From Eucalyptus grandis (lineage: Eukaryota; Streptophyta; Magnoliopsida; Myrtales; Myrtaceae): a DNA stretch of 64,000 nucleotides. Location: contig NC_052619.1 of the NCBI RefSeq assembly GCF_016545825.1, positions 42,251,682 through 42,315,681 of the forward strand, in the 5' to 3' direction. Of the stretch, positions 38,267 to 51,079 are shown one piece after another (position 1 is the stretch's first letter; every line of letters begins with the position of its first letter). Below the pieces are notes generated by a model. It saw only the letters and a list, made by a program, of their open reading frames with translations, had not been told where the DNA came from and did not search any database. The position numbers were made by a program, and so were the translations under genes.

Positions 38267-38642
38267 AGGGATGATAACACAAATAGTCTTTAAATTTTGA
38301 TTCAATGTGTGATATGATTTTTGAACTTTTAATTTATTTAATGTGATTCCTGAATTTTACTTTAATGCACAATGTGGTCTCTAAATCTTTAATTTATTTA
38401 ATGCAATTCTCGAACTTTTAATACATATTTAATTTCGCCATGAACTATATAAAAATATTCACTATTGTCTTTCTATCAATTTAACTTCTAGGACAACATT
38501 GAATATGTTTATATAATTCATAAATTAGATTGAACATGTACAAAAAATATAAGAATAACATTGCTCGGATTAAACAAATTAAAAATTTAAGAACCGCATT
38601 GCACATTGAGCCAAAGTTTAAGGACTATTCGTGTCATTTTCT
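38267..38642. mobile_element. MITE-like element, family shared with 6471-7018
   Basis: About 376 bp with inverted ends. The left has GATAACACAAATAGTCTTTAAA; the right ends AAGGACTATTCGTGTCATTTTC. Internal AATTTATTTAATG-type motifs repeat on both arms. No coding capacity. Confidence 0.6.
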
Positions 38643-39360
38643 CTTCTTTTCATGTTGGATGCAAATTAGCTATTTCTATGAGCTTGTAAATAGTAGTGGG
38701 TTTGTGTTTGAGACTTGCTAATAATGAAATCATCTCATTACGAAAAACAAAAAAGTTCACAATGAGAAGAATGTCCTTCCGATATTAAACTTGATCCAAC
38801 CTGCTTCTCTCTCTACGGTTTTCCTCTCATCCACCGACCTCGGCTTCCACCTTTTAGCGGAGAGCCAGAGCGTGGGTTTTGGGTTTGGAGAGAGACGGAG
38901 CGGGGGCATTCCACTGTCTCCTCTGAAGTGTGCAACCTTTTTTAGAAAAGAAGCCCCTTCAATGTCAGAACGTGAAAAAAGAGGTACTCGGAATTTTCCT
39001 CTCTCTGTGGTAAGAGTGTTTCTCTACCTTTTGAGGTAGCTCCCCAAATCCAAAACCCTAGCTACTCTTCCTCCTCCTTACACTGCATCTGAGGATGGAA
39101 GAATCGATTGCCCACATAATGCATAACCCGTTTCCCCCATAATCAATCCAGCTAATCCCTCGTCCTTCTTTAGATCTCCTTCTGAGGTGTTGAGAAACAC
39201 AAGCGTGTCTCCATGGAGCAAAAGATGAGAAATTTTGATTGTGCGGTGATTTAAGAAGAAAGAAGGCTCCATCACCCATATTCCGTATAATCTACTCTCC
39301 TTCCCCTTTTCATCGGCTAGCTCCCTGGGTTGTTGAACAGAGCTTCTGGCCTCAGCAAGT

Positions 39361-40394
39361 ATGGAGCCGAATGAAGAAGACAATGTCAGAATGGCTTTAC
39401 TTTGCAAAAGATTGGGGAAACTATGGTCAAATCAAGCCATAACAACAGTAGATGATGTTATCTCAGCAAGCAAGGTAAGAGAATGTTAGCAAACCCTAAT
39501 TGGATAGCTATACCAGAACCCTAAAATTAATTTTCAAGCCTTTCAAAGTACAATGCGTAGAGTATGGAAAGTAGATAATGTAGATATTAATATGCTTGCC
39601 CCTAGAATCTACGCTTTTCAGTTTGCTTCGGAGAGGGATAAAGAGCAAGTAATCACCATGGGCCCTTGGTCCTTTGCAAATCATCTACTACTCTTACAAC
39701 CATGGGTACCGAATACCCCCCAGCATGCTATAAGTTTGATAGATGTGCCTTTTGGGTCCATATTCATGGGTTACCAGCATAATGGATCTTAGCAGAAGTA
39801 GTAGACCGTATTGCAGGAGATATTGGGGAAGTAACAGAAGTTAAAATTGAAGCAAAAGGATATATGCCTTACAAGATAGGGAAAGCAAGAGTTGCAATTA
39901 ATATGTCTTTGTCGTTGAAACCGGGTTCCATTTTCAGCAATAACGGCAAGAAAATCTGGCTTGATTTCAGATATGAACGATTACCACATTATTGCTACTC
40001 ATGTGGGAGATTGGGACACTATGCACAACATTGTGATGAAGTGCCATATCAAGAAGAACAATTTCTAAACAAACAGGACATGCTGTTCGGACCTTGGATG
40101 AAGACAGAATCAAATGAATATAGTCCATTATGGGACGTGTATTACGGGACAATGATGGAAGATCTACTGCAGGAGATCAACACCCTTGAAATGGCAGTTA
40201 GTCAAGGAGAAATGATTATCTATGAAAAACAAAAGGGTGTGTGCGTAGACTATACAAAATCCATGGAGAGTGGAAAACGTAAGGAATCTACCCAAGAAGA
40301 GATGCAATGGCACCAAACCGAAGAAATTGTTGTAATCCCAGCCAATGACCAGCCTACCTTACCAAAAAAACACAAAAATGGGTGTGCTGAATAG
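39361..40394 (+). pseudogene. LINE ORF1 (DUF4283 and CCHC zinc knuckle), broken
   Basis: An RNA-binding ORF1-type protein. It starts MEPNEEDNVRMALLC at 39361 and meets an in-frame TAG near 39487. It continues as a DUF4283 domain (VWKVDNVDINMLAPRIYAFQ ... KEQVITMGPWSFANHLL) in 39553-39790. A one-base frameshift near 39750 follows, then the frame at 39864-40394 with the zinc knuckle YCYSCGRLGHYAQHC at about 39988-40032. The basic C-terminal tail is found in the shifted frame from 40345, which runs on into ORF2. Function when intact: binding element RNA for target-primed reverse transcription. Confidence 0.8.
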
Positions 40395-40593
40395 TAATGG
40401 GGTTGACAGGAAAGGTAAGGGCCAGAAACATACTACTAAGAAAAAGCTGAAAAGATACTCACCCTATGAACCACAGGGGATAAGCAAGCTAGACATTGAT
40501 GAAACAACCTTACTGGATACTCAAGTTCTTACGGAGGAAGAAACACGACAATGGGCTTTGGTAGCTAGCCCTAACAAGCCACCAAGCCACAAA

Positions 40594-43500
40594 ATGAAGA
40601 TGATGAGTTGGAATTGTCAAGGGCTGGGCACACCCTTGACAATCCAGGCTATTAGAGCCCTTGTGGCTCAAGAGAGGCCCGCTGTTTTCTTTCTTATGGA
40701 AACAAAAAATAAAGAGGAAGTTTGTAAGAACCTACAACGACGATTGCACGATTGCAGTTTCAGCATAGTTTTATTATCAATCCAAGAGGTATTGCTGGAG
40801 GTTTGGCACTTATGTGGAATGACTAGGTAACTATCTTTATCATTTCGAGCTCTATGCACGCTATACATATTAGCTGCACTAATGGGAAAATAAACCATAG
40901 TATTAGAGTGTCTTTTATTTATGCACCCACCAAGATTAGGGTGAGTCTGTGGGCAGATATAGCATCCATGAGAACTTTCACTCAGGAACCTAGGTATGCT
41001 TAGGGGATTTTAATGAGGTGTTATATGTATGGGAGAAAGTGGGGAAGCGACCAATAGATAACTATCGAATGAAAGCCTTCCAGGATTTCCTAGATCATAG
41101 TAGATTGATGAGCATAGACAACAAAGGATGTGCTTATACCTGGGCTAACAACAGAGAGGGAGATGATTATGTGAAGGAACGGTTGGATAGAGTTTTATGT
41201 AACTTTGAATGGAGGGTGGAATTCCCTTCAGCGGAGGCATATGCCCTTTCGGCAATAGGTTCAGATCATAGTCATTTGTTGGTGGATTTCTTTCCTCAAA
41301 TCAAAAAACGACCAATGGAATTTAAATTTGAAGCATACTGGATAGAAGATGAGGAATATGAGCAACTTATGCAAGATTCATGGAGGGGGCTAGCTGAAAG
41401 AATAGAAGGATTGGGCAGCAAACTCAAACATCTTGCTATGAAACTTCATCCATGGAGCAAGAAAAAATTCTCTAATGCTAGAAAGTCAATCCAACGGTTA
41501 AAAGAGGAGATGCAATAATTAACCAACTGTTCAATGTGGAATCATGATAAAAATCGAATGCAAGGGCTGAGAGATGAGATCGAGCGACTATGGCGACAAG
41601 AGGAAATTTATTGGGGGATGAGGTCCCGTAATCAATGGCTTAAATGGGGGGATAAAAACACTATGTTTTTTCATGCAACAGCAGTGAAGAGAAGACATAG
41701 GAATAGAATCACTATGCTGAAAAATCCAGAGGGAGAATGGATACATGATCCTGGGACAAATAAATCAGCTGACCATTGCTTACTTTCAAGAACTATATAC
41801 ATCAGCAGGGGACCGAAACTTTTAGCTAGTTTTGGATCAGTTACCATGTCATGTGATAGAAGACATGAACTAGGTACTAACTGGAGCTTTCACACTCGAG
41901 GAAATCAAGCTAGTCACTTTTCAGTTGGGAGCTTTGAAAGCACCAGGACTAGATGGACTGAATGGAATCTTTTTCCAGCACTATTGGAATGAAATCAGCT
42001 CAGATATATACAAAGAATTTACAAATTTCAGTGAGTCTGGCCATCTTAGTCCAAAGCTGAACAAAACTATAATTACTCTCATTCCAAAGGTTAAAAATCC
42101 AAAACAATTGGATCAATTATGACCTATTAATTTATGCAATTTTGCCTACAAAATCATCTCCAAAGTACTAGCTAACAGGCTGAAAAAATACCTCCCCCAA
42201 CTGATTACTATGGAACAAAGTGCCTTTGTTCAAGGAAGATTAATCCAAGACAATGTGTTGCTCGTGCAAGAAGTGCTCCATCAATTGAGAACATGACGCC
42301 GAAGAAGGAAATTCTAGACAATCCTTAAGCTAGATATGAAAAGAAGCCTATGATCGAGTTGAGTGGGACTTTTTAGAGGCTAGTATGAGAAGAAGGAGAT
42401 TCCATGATAAGTGGATTTCTTGGGTGATGCAATGTGTTTCTACAGTTTCCTATAGTGTCAAAGTGAACGGACAGCAACTCCCATTTTTCAAGCCCTCTCG
42501 AGGATTACGGCAAGGTGATCCACTATCTCCATACCTCTTCATTATAGTTTCAAATGTTCTTTCTCAGTTGATGCATAAAGCTGTTGATGATCGTAGTATA
42601 AGAGGGATCAAAACTTAATAGGGATTGCCCTACCCTCTCTCATCTAATGTTCGCGGATGATCTTATACTATTCATGGATGAGAAGCTTATTGAATGTCAG
42701 AATGTAGTTGCTGTTTTGAACCAGTACTGTTTTGCATCTAGTCAAGTTGTTAATTTGAATAAATCAAGGATATTTTTTAGTAGGGACTGTCCATTAGCCC
42801 TAAACCAAAGATTGGTAACTGAAATGAGAGTTCCAGAACTCGAAAAAACAGGAAAATACCTTGGCATACCCTCCGATTGGGGTCGATCAAAGAAGGAAAT
42901 GTTTGCTTGGATTTTGTCAAGAGTAAACGCAAAACTAGAGGGCTGGAAAGAGAAATTAATGTCTAGAGTAGGGAAAGAAGTACTGATCAAAGCAGTGGTA
43001 CAAGCTATATTGCAGTACATTATGTCGGCCTTCAAAGTCCCACTATCTATTTGTTGGGTAATCAAAAGAAAAGTTGCAGATTATTGGTGGAAAACAAACG
43101 ATCAACATAAATGAATTCACTGGAAAAGTGGGAAGTCCTAAAGGACAGTAAAGAAATAGGTGGATTGGGATTCAGGGATTTGATTATCTTCAATGAAGCT
43201 ATGCTCGGTAAGCAAGCCTGGCGATTACTCCAGCAGCCTGAGAATCTATGGGGCAAAGTCTTTAAAGGGCTATACTATCCAAATGGAAACTTCCTACAAG
43301 CAGCAAGTGGTGGCGGAGCTTAATAATTGGGAGGAATGTGATTTTACCCTCTTCCCGTTGGGTTATTGGCAATGGTGAGAAGGTCCATATTCGTGAGGAT
43401 TGGTGACTACCTAAAGGAGTTATTGGAGGGCCAGCGAACAGGGGTGATCCTCAAATGGTGTCAGAATTAGTGGATGAAGCCCAAATGGCTTGGAAGGAAA

Positions 43501-44740
43501 CCCCAATCAGGGAATTGTTCGACCAGAATACAACGGAAGAAATTCTAGCACTCTCTCTAAGCAGGACAAATCCTGAGGATCAACTTGTATGTACATCAAC
43601 CAAAACAGGTATATGTACAGTCAAGAGACAAGCTAGGCAGCAAATCCAAAAACAGAATGAAGCTTCCTCTTCCTTCCAAATTCTGAAAACACTATGGCGT
43701 CGTATATGGCAAGCTAACACACAACCGAAATACAAGCATTTCCTATGGAACATCTGTCATAATGCTTTATCAACAAGAGCTAACCTTCAACTCAGACGGA
43801 TAATTTCGGATGACCTGTGCCTAGTTTGCCATTGCTTCCCGGAAACAAGCGAACACCTTTTCCTCCTCTGTCCATGGACGGAAATAGGTATGGGAAGACC
43901 CCCAAATCCAGATCTACACTAATCAACACCAAATCAGCCGTATAGAAAAGTGGATCCTTGAATTCCAACACCCAACTATCCCTTTTGAGCTACTCACCCA
44001 ATTGATGTGGCGGATTTGGCGAGGAAGGAATAACCTGGTTTTTTGAAACTAGCGACCCTATCCGTCGCATCTCCTTGACTCAACCCTCACCAAGCATCAA
44101 CAAATCAGTAAGATCAGCAAGTGCATCTCACGAAGAACTAAAGAAAATGCCCAAGAATCAGACTCACCTTCTCAATGGAACCCACCAACCCGCGGCTGCT
44201 TCAAATGGAATGTAGATGGGTCGTTTTTCAGCGAATCTGGAGATGCAGCGATAGCCGGAGTGTGCAGGACCATGCGGGGAAGTTGATTGCCGGTTTGGCT
44301 ATTCAAGCGGAAGCCGTCGCCGTGGTTGAAACCCTAAAGTGGTTGTCGAAGAACCCAACTGTAGAATAGAAAGAAGCGTGTTGGGAGTTCCAAACTGATC
44401 AGCTTGAGTTGGTGGAAGTGATATGCACATTTACAGATTAGCAAAGTGCACGCACAGATGCGAGCTGGGAGGAAGCCTTTGAGGGTCGGATTAGCTGGGA
44501 AATCAGGTCCCTGCTCTGTGAAGCCCATGAACTATTAGCCAAAATCCAGCCCATCAAAATCACCCATTGTAGAAGAGATGCGAATGGAGCCGCTAATTGG
44601 GTGGTGAAAGCCCAACGAAGAAAATTTTTACTGAACAATTGGGTCCAATATCCCCCATCGAATCTCTTGGATGTTTTAAGTTCGGATGTAGCTCATCTAA
44701 ACTGTTATCAATGAAATCTTCGTATGTTTATCGACCAAAA
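40594..44740 (+). pseudogene. LINE ORF2 (endonuclease, reverse transcriptase, zf-RVT, RNase H), broken
   Basis: An APE-type endonuclease begins MKMMSWNCQGLG (about 40594). GDFNEVLY (about 41005) and the C-terminal SDHSHLL (about 41263) catalytic motifs are visible. The reverse transcriptase spans about 42050-43110, with SRGLRQGDPLSPYLF and the catalytic FADDLILF (about 42650). zf-RVT follows at about 43690-43880 (RRIWQANTQPKYKHFLWNIC ... CLVCHCFPETSEHLFLLCPW). An RNase H-like domain lies at about 44190-44700 (WNVDGSFF, QAEAVAVVETLKWL, CRRDANGAANWV), with an apparent internal deletion between GLAIQ and AEAVAV. At least eight stops or frameshifts separate the pieces (e.g. near 40828, 41518, 41760, 42121, 42295, 42620, 43320). 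No functional polyprotein can be made. Confidence 0.85.
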
Positions 44741-44969
44741 AAAAAATGTGAAAACGTGAAGATCTCACAATTTACCTTCTTAGATGGGACAAAAAAAAAG
44801 ACCAAAAAAAAAAAAAGAAGGGAAAATTGAAAAATTGAACTAGTCTAAACTGAACCGAACCAGATTTTTGGTTCGAGTCATATATGGTTCGGTTCAAACA
44901 CTCACACTAGCATTTTAAATCGGTTCCAATTTCTTGGAAATTTGAATCAAATCAAACCATTAACACCCT

Positions 44970-47900
44970 TGCACTTGTATGATATAAGGGTTATATTGGT
45001 TTGTGTATTAAATTATTTGTCTATTTTTGTAATAGGTCGTTGAATTAACATAAAATGATATATCTTCACAAAAAATAAAATGGAAATAGTATCACTCTTG
45101 TTTATATATTATATTTTTACCCTACCTGCAATTGCTCATTATCTTTGAATTAATCACATTCTATGAACATATTAAATTTCAATGAAGTGAATTTATGTTA
45201 TAATGAAAATTTTCACACATCTTCCATTCACGTGCGATGCTCGTCTAAACATTGTTCGTATGTTAAGCATTGTATGCTCGACTAGTAAGCTTTTTATAAT
45301 TTAGTTACTTTTTTGTAAAAATTATCTAAAAAAAACACATGCCATGAATTTGTTCCTGAAAATTATCTCCTTGATTCAGTTATGTTTTAAAGGGAATATG
45401 TAGTCTCAGGTAATACATTATTCATGCCAGTCACATAATTTAAGGGATAATTATAAAATTTTTATCATTGAATCTAAATTAGAACAAAGAGGAGCTTGAT
45501 TAACATTTTTCATGATACTTATGCTAGTCAAATTTAATTATAATTGGATAATTCTTTGGATATCTACCAAAGAGAATATTATATAGGAAAAGCTAGTTGA
45601 GAAAAAAATGTAAAGAAGAGACAAAAAAATGAAAAAAAAATAAAATTGATTGGAGAGAGTATGAAATGATGTTTATGCTACTCATTTTTCTTGTTTCGTC
45701 ACCCCTCTTCCCCATCTCCCTTTCTTTTCTTACCCCTCTCTATACTCTAAAAATGAGGATGAAGAGTATAAGGCCCCTGTTTGGTAACCATCCAAACAAG
45801 GCCAAATTCTGATTCTTTGTTCCTAGAATCAGTTTGGGCCTAGAATCGCGTTTGGTAAATTTTTTGTTTCTAGGAACAGATTGGGAATAGAATCAAGAAC
45901 AAAAAAAAAGTTGATTCTTGTTCCGGAACGAATTTGAGAATCAAAATCAAGAACTCTTCTTCTTCCCTTCGGCCATCTCGCAACCGCCGTCCACCACCGC
46001 TCGCCATCGTCCGTTGTCTCCCACCAGCCGCCGCCGTTCGCCGCCGCGGGCCGCCAATCCGGCGAGCTCACTGGAGGCTTGCCAGACCAGGGTGAGGTTC
46101 GGCGAGCTTGCCGGAGGCAAGCCCGGCCCATCGGCAAGCTCGCCGGAGGCTTGCCCACCATCGGCGAGGCTTGGCCTCCCAGATCCGGGCGAGGCCGAGC
46201 CTCGCCGGTGGCTCAGGCGGACTCGCCCAGCCCTGGCGAGGCCCGCCTAGCCACCGGCTGGGCAAGGGCTGGGCAAGCCTCACGACGACCAGCCCCACCG
46301 TTGGCTAGGTGAGGCTCGCTTAGCCCCGCCGGTGGCCCGGGCAGCCTCGCCTAGCCCGACGAGGCCGGCCCGGCCACCGACGAGGCTCGGCGGGGCTAGG
46401 CGAGCCTCGCCCAACCGGGCGAGGCGATTGATGAGGGCGGCGATGCTCCGGTGAGGTCGCCGGCCCTCGTCTCGGCCGGTCGCCGGTCGGCAACCGGCCA
46501 CAAGAAGAAGAAGAAGATGAGAAAAAGGAAAAAAAAGAATAGAAAAAGGAAAAACAATAAAAAAAAGGAAAAAGAAAAGGAAAAAGAAAAAAAAGAAAGA
46601 AAAAAAATGAAAAAAGAAAAGAAAAAAAGGAAAAAGTAAACAATTTATTTAAAAATTAAAAGAAATTGATTTGAAACAGAATTAATAAGCACGGTACCAA
46701 ATGCAATTCTATTCCGTAATCGAAATTTTGGACAGATTATCAAACGGCTTAAAATGCTTAGAATCGGTTAAGAATAGAATAAAAATGAATCGCCCGATCG
46801 AATCTACTCCCAGGAAATAAAATCGTTACCAAACGCGCCCTAAACCTATATTTATGCTATTCTTTTTTTTTTCATCACCTTTTTCCCCTCTCTTTCTTTC
46901 TTTTATTATTCTTCTTTAAATACACTTGAAGCTCTTAGATGGAATTTATGACAATATTTTTAGAAATTTGTTTGAAATATAGAAACAAATTGGAAATTAC
47001 TTTCCGTTTGGAAAAAAAATGCTTTTATTTCCTAAATAGACATGCACTACTCGTGTGATCGGAGAGTTACACATATTAGTGTATTAAATCATTTGTGTAT
47101 TTCCTAATGAGTCATTGAATTAACATAAAAAAAAGATGTCTTAGCAAAAATGAATATGCAAATACGATCACTTTTATTTATTTATATTATATTTTTATCC
47201 TACTTGCAAATCCTCGTCATCCTCGAATTAAACACATTCTACGACCATATTGAACTTCAATTAAGTCAAGCTACGGTTTAGTAAAAAATTTCATACAACT
47301 TTCATTCATGTGCAGTGCACGTCCAGATATTGGATATCTAAACATTTAATGTCCAAATAGAGAGTTTCCTATTGGTGTAAAAATTGAATAAATTGGATGT
47401 CGGACGAAAAAGGTTTTGAACATACCATTTTGTGAAAATTATTTAAAAAATTAACCATACCTTGACCACAAAATTATGCCCTCGATTTTAACATCGTTGA
47501 TTATTTTTAAATGGAAAATGTTGTCTCCGGTTATACATAATTACTTCATGCAAGTGACATAAATTAAAGGATAATTCCAAAAATTTATCACTAAATCTAC
47601 ATTGGAACAACAAGGAGCTCAATCAATATTCTCATGATACTTATTCTAATTAAATTTAATTATAGCTGATTAGTTCTTCGTGTATCTACCAAAGAGAATA
47701 TACATACATACATAATATATACATACATACATAATATATATAAAGATATTTGAGATAAAAGTGAAAAGAAGAGGCAAAAATGACAAGAAAAAAGAAAAAT
47801 TGATTCAAGAGTGAGGATGAAGAGGACGATAAGATAATTATGCTACTCTTTTTTTTTTTTTTTTTGCTGTTTCCTCATCCTTCTTTCTCACTCTTTCTTT

Positions 47901-48160
47901 CTTTTATAATTCCTCTTTATACACACTCGAAGCTCTCAGATGGAATTTTTGACAATATTTCCTGACATTTGTCTTAAATGTAAAAACGATTTTTAAATTA
48001 TTTTCCATTAGAAAAAATTGCTTTTATACATACAAAACATGCATTATTCCTGCAAAGAGAAGGGTTATAAAACACATGTTTGGGTATTAAATTATTTGTG
48101 TATTTTTCCAAATACGTCCTTGAACTTCATAAATGTTCCAATCAAGTCTATCCGGCTTGG
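44970..48160 (+). repeat. Tandem array of a ~1.0-kb monomer (plus orientation)
   Basis: The motif GTGTATTAAATtATTTGTnTATTT marks monomer starts at about 44995, 47080 and 48085. After removing the 1.07-kb transposon at 45772-46840 the spacing is about 1.02 kb and 1.0 kb. Other in-register landmarks are TATATTATATTTTTACCCTAC / TTTTTATCCTACTTGC, GATACTTATnCTAnT, ATCTACCAAAGAGAATAT and AAGCTCTnAGATGGAATTTnTGAC. The third monomer is cut off after about 75 bp. No coding sequence. A microsatellite of ACATACAT/ATAT units sits at 47700-47745. Confidence 0.75.
45772..46840. mobile_element. PIF/Harbinger-like non-autonomous element, copy C
   Basis: 1069 bp with termini GGCCCCTGTTTGGTAAC and (reverse complement) GGGCGCGTTTGGTAAC, flanked by TAA on both sides (45769-45771, 46841-46843). 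The homologous monomer at 47830-47832 shows the empty site with one TAA. The core (about 45965-46500) is built from reiterated GGCGAG/CTCGCC units and flanked by CTTCTTC and GAAGAAGAAG tracts. ORFs of about 110 codons on both strands are compositional. Confidence 0.85.
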
Positions 48161-49850
48161 CCTATGTGAGCTAATGTGTTTGTTAGAATAAGAAAGAGTT
48201 TTAATGTGGACAAATTAAGTTCCGTGTTTGTATTAAGTAATGTCATTGCTCAAAAGTTGATCTCTGGTTTTAATCCAATGCTTTAAGGAGCAACAAGCCA
48301 TGATAGTCAAACAAAAGAGTCAACATCAGACTTTTGTCGGCTCCACGGATATGTCCGGATCATGAGCTAGAAGACTCATTAAAAAAAAAAAAACCATAAG
48401 TGAAAGTTCAACGACTTGATTAGCAAAATTAAAGTCCCAATGACTTCATATTGAAATTCTCATTGGGATTTACATTTTACAAGGCAGAAATGTAAGTTTA
48501 TCACTCCAATCAGTGTTTTTTTTTTTCCCGTTTTTGTCTCTTCTTTTCATTTTTTTTCCTCAACTACCTTTTTTTAAAAATATTTTGCTTGGTGATTTTG
48601 CGGCCAAAGTAGCGCGCGAACTTCTGCTCCTTCACCGACCCACAGCCATCCGCGTTGCTGGGGCGTTGTCCGCGAGCCGCTTCTTAAACCCTACAAAGCA
48701 TTATGAATCTTTCAAATGGGTATCCCCATCAAAGGAAAATTTCGAGACAAACTGAGCAAGAGCGGGAGACTCGAGATGGACCTCGCTCTCCTCCGATTCC
48801 CGCCTGGTTAGCGGGCGTGTGCGGGTGGAGTTGCGCGTGCGAACTCGACGTGGACGTGGATGGGCTATCTTCCATGATCTGCAGTGGAATTCTCGATCGA
48901 GCCCATCAACGGCGCTCTCTGCCTCCGTGAGTCCGTGGGCTGATGGACCTTCAAGCTCCTGCGTCGAGGACAGCGATGAAGCCCGTTATCGAGAGACCAG
49001 AAGACGAGGCGACCCGTCAGCCTTTCTTGGGCTGATCAACATAAAATCGAAAGGTTCAGATTCGAGCGTAGTAACACAGAAATCTAACTGAAATTGCGTT
49101 CAGCGTTCGGTGAAAAATTCCTTTCGTGCAGGACGTGTCCACATACATTCGAAGTGATCCAGAATCGGTGACAAATCTACGCTAATTTGGTTCGGCATTT
49201 CATCGAACACATGGTGCACGCCTCGGAAGACATTCCTATATGCAATACTAGAGCAACATTACGACTTTAACAGTTTCATAGCAGCAAAGATTTAAACCAA
49301 TTCATCAACTGCAACCCTGAGACTAGTCTGTTTCCTAGATAAACCGAGACGAAAGGTTTCTAGGAGGAATCTCGATCGTGATTGAAGGTTATAGTAACAA
49401 GAGGAAGTCCTGGAAGGTGATCAACTTCGGTGACATTAAAATCTCTGTTCTTGCCACGCACGCTCAGCGTCGCTTTTTGCTCTCAGAGGTGAACAAGAGG
49501 AAATTGGGGTGGGCCTCTTTCCTTTCTTCATTCATTTCTTCTTGGTGCCATGCTCCATGGCCTTAAATAAAAACCTTTTTATTTATTCTAACAGGCTTCT
49601 TGAGCGGATGGGCTAATGAATTTGGGCTTCGTTCATTCATTTTCTTTCGGGCCCTTCTTTTGTTATGGATTGCATTAAGATATGGAATGAAGGGATTGGG
49701 TCAAGAGAGAACTTGCATGAACGGACCCATACGGATCGGCTCCCATTTTTTTTGTTATTTGTTATTAATTTATTATCTAGCTATTTTTCATTTTTATTTT
49801 TGTAGCTTTACAAAAATTAAAATTTGAATTGTTGACTAAAATTTAGATGT
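48161..49850. other. Spacer between the two repeat arms, with a GC-rich island
   Basis: Unlike its surroundings, about 48595-49060 is GC-rich and 49370-49565 keeps an open frame (NKRKSWKVINFGDIKISVLATHAQRRFLLSEVNKRK). Plus-strand ORFs of 60-90 codons cover the stretch, but no domain is recognised and no start, splice and stop pattern makes a gene. It could be a captured gene fragment or a first exon plus promoter. Confidence 0.35.
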
Positions 49851-50104
49851 CAACACCCCTTAATTTATGTGACTAGCATGAATTAAGTATGTATGACCCG
49901 AGACAACATTTTCCCTTTGAAAATATCCACGATGGTAAATTGATGAGATAATTTTAAGGAAAAGATTCATCGTATGGGTATTTTAAAAATAATTTTCACA
50001 GAAAATAACTAAATTTTGACCGCTCAATGCTTTTTCATCCGACATCCAGTTTACTTGATTTTTGCGCCTATAGAAAGCTTATTAGTTTAGCTTACAATGC
50101 TTAG

Positions 50105-50773
50105 TATATTTTTGCTTTTGTACCTATTTAGTCTTAAACTTGTTTTTGGTGCCGATTCAATCCTAAACCTTTTTTTGTCGTGCCAATTCAGTCACTTTCG
50201 GCTAATTTTGGCCGGATTTTTGATTAGACGCCGGTGATGTGGCCGATCGGTGTTGACGCGTGAACAATTTTTAATAATATTTTAATATATATTTATTATT
50301 TATTATTTATTTTTCTTTTTGTCTTTTTCCTCTAGCCGGTTGCCGAGGTTTGACGGCGGCCGAGGTGACGGCCAACGAGGCGAGCCTCGCCGGCCCTCGT
50401 TGGATCTAGCGAGGTCAAGCCTCGCCATGGTTGGCGGGGCCGGCCGAGGTTGGCCTCGCCCTCGCCGGTAGTCGCCCGGGCTGGTTGCTGAACCTCGGCG
50501 ACCGGCGAGAGGAAAAAGACAAAAAAAATAAAAATAAATAAATAAATAAAAAAAAATAAAAAAATAAAATATTATTAAAAGTTGTCCATGTTAGCGCCGA
50601 TTAGGCCACGTTAGCTGGCCAACGTTTAGTCAACAAAATCCGGCCAAAATTAGTCGTAAAGGATTGAATTGGCACAACGTAAAAAATATTTAGGATTGAA
50701 TCAGCACCAAAAAAAGGTTTAGGATTAAATCGGCACAAAGGCAAAAGGTTTATGAATTTTTGGCACTTTTCCC
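50105..50773. mobile_element. Long inverted-repeat (foldback-like) element, E
   Basis: About 670 bp whose two halves are inverted copies of each other. The left arm contains GATTCAATCCTAAACC, GCCAATTCAGTC and GGCTAATTTTGGCCGG. The right arm holds their complements (GGTTTAGGATTAAATC, GATTGAATTGGC, CCGGCCAAAATTAGTC). The arms extend through an AT-rich stretch into a GC-rich core with GGCGAGCCTCGCC. The host monomer sequence is continuous on either side (CTTACAATGCTTAG / CAATAATGTGTAAACG). No coding capacity. A family with this terminal sequence is widespread in plant DNA, from memory. Confidence 0.7.
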
Positions 50774-51079
50774 ATCAATAATGTGTAAACGTGCATTACG
50801 TGTGAATGGAAGTTGTTGTATGATTTTTTTATTTTTTATTTTTAAATTGAAAGATAAGAACACTTCTTTGAAGTTTAACATGGTTGTATAGTGTGTTTAA
50901 TTCGAAGATAATGGGGAATTGCAAGTAGGATAAAAATATAAGATATGAATAATAGTGATATTATTTCCATTTTTTTTTGCTAACATATATATTGTTAATT
51001 CAATGAATCGTTACAAAAAATGGACAAATGATTTAATACACAAACATATATAACTCTTCTATTACACAAGTAATGCAAT

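Larger units (their letters stand above)
38790..44748 (+). mobile_element. Near full-length L1-type LINE with RNase H, degenerate
   Basis: A non-LTR retrotransposon of about 6 kb on the plus strand: 5' UTR from about 38790, ORF1 from 39361, ORF2 from about 40594, and an A-tail at about 44738-44748. Every module of a plant L1-type element is present in order, but the frames are cut by stops and frameshifts, so the copy is dead. The C-terminal RNase H-like domain is the kind found in some plant L1 lineages. I could not identify a target-site duplication around it, so the 5' limit is approximate. Confidence 0.85.

Noticed and set aside
45829..46639. Several ORFs of 62-110 codons
   Set aside because: Artefacts of the reiterated GGCGAG/CTCGCC core and A-rich purine tract of transposon copy C.
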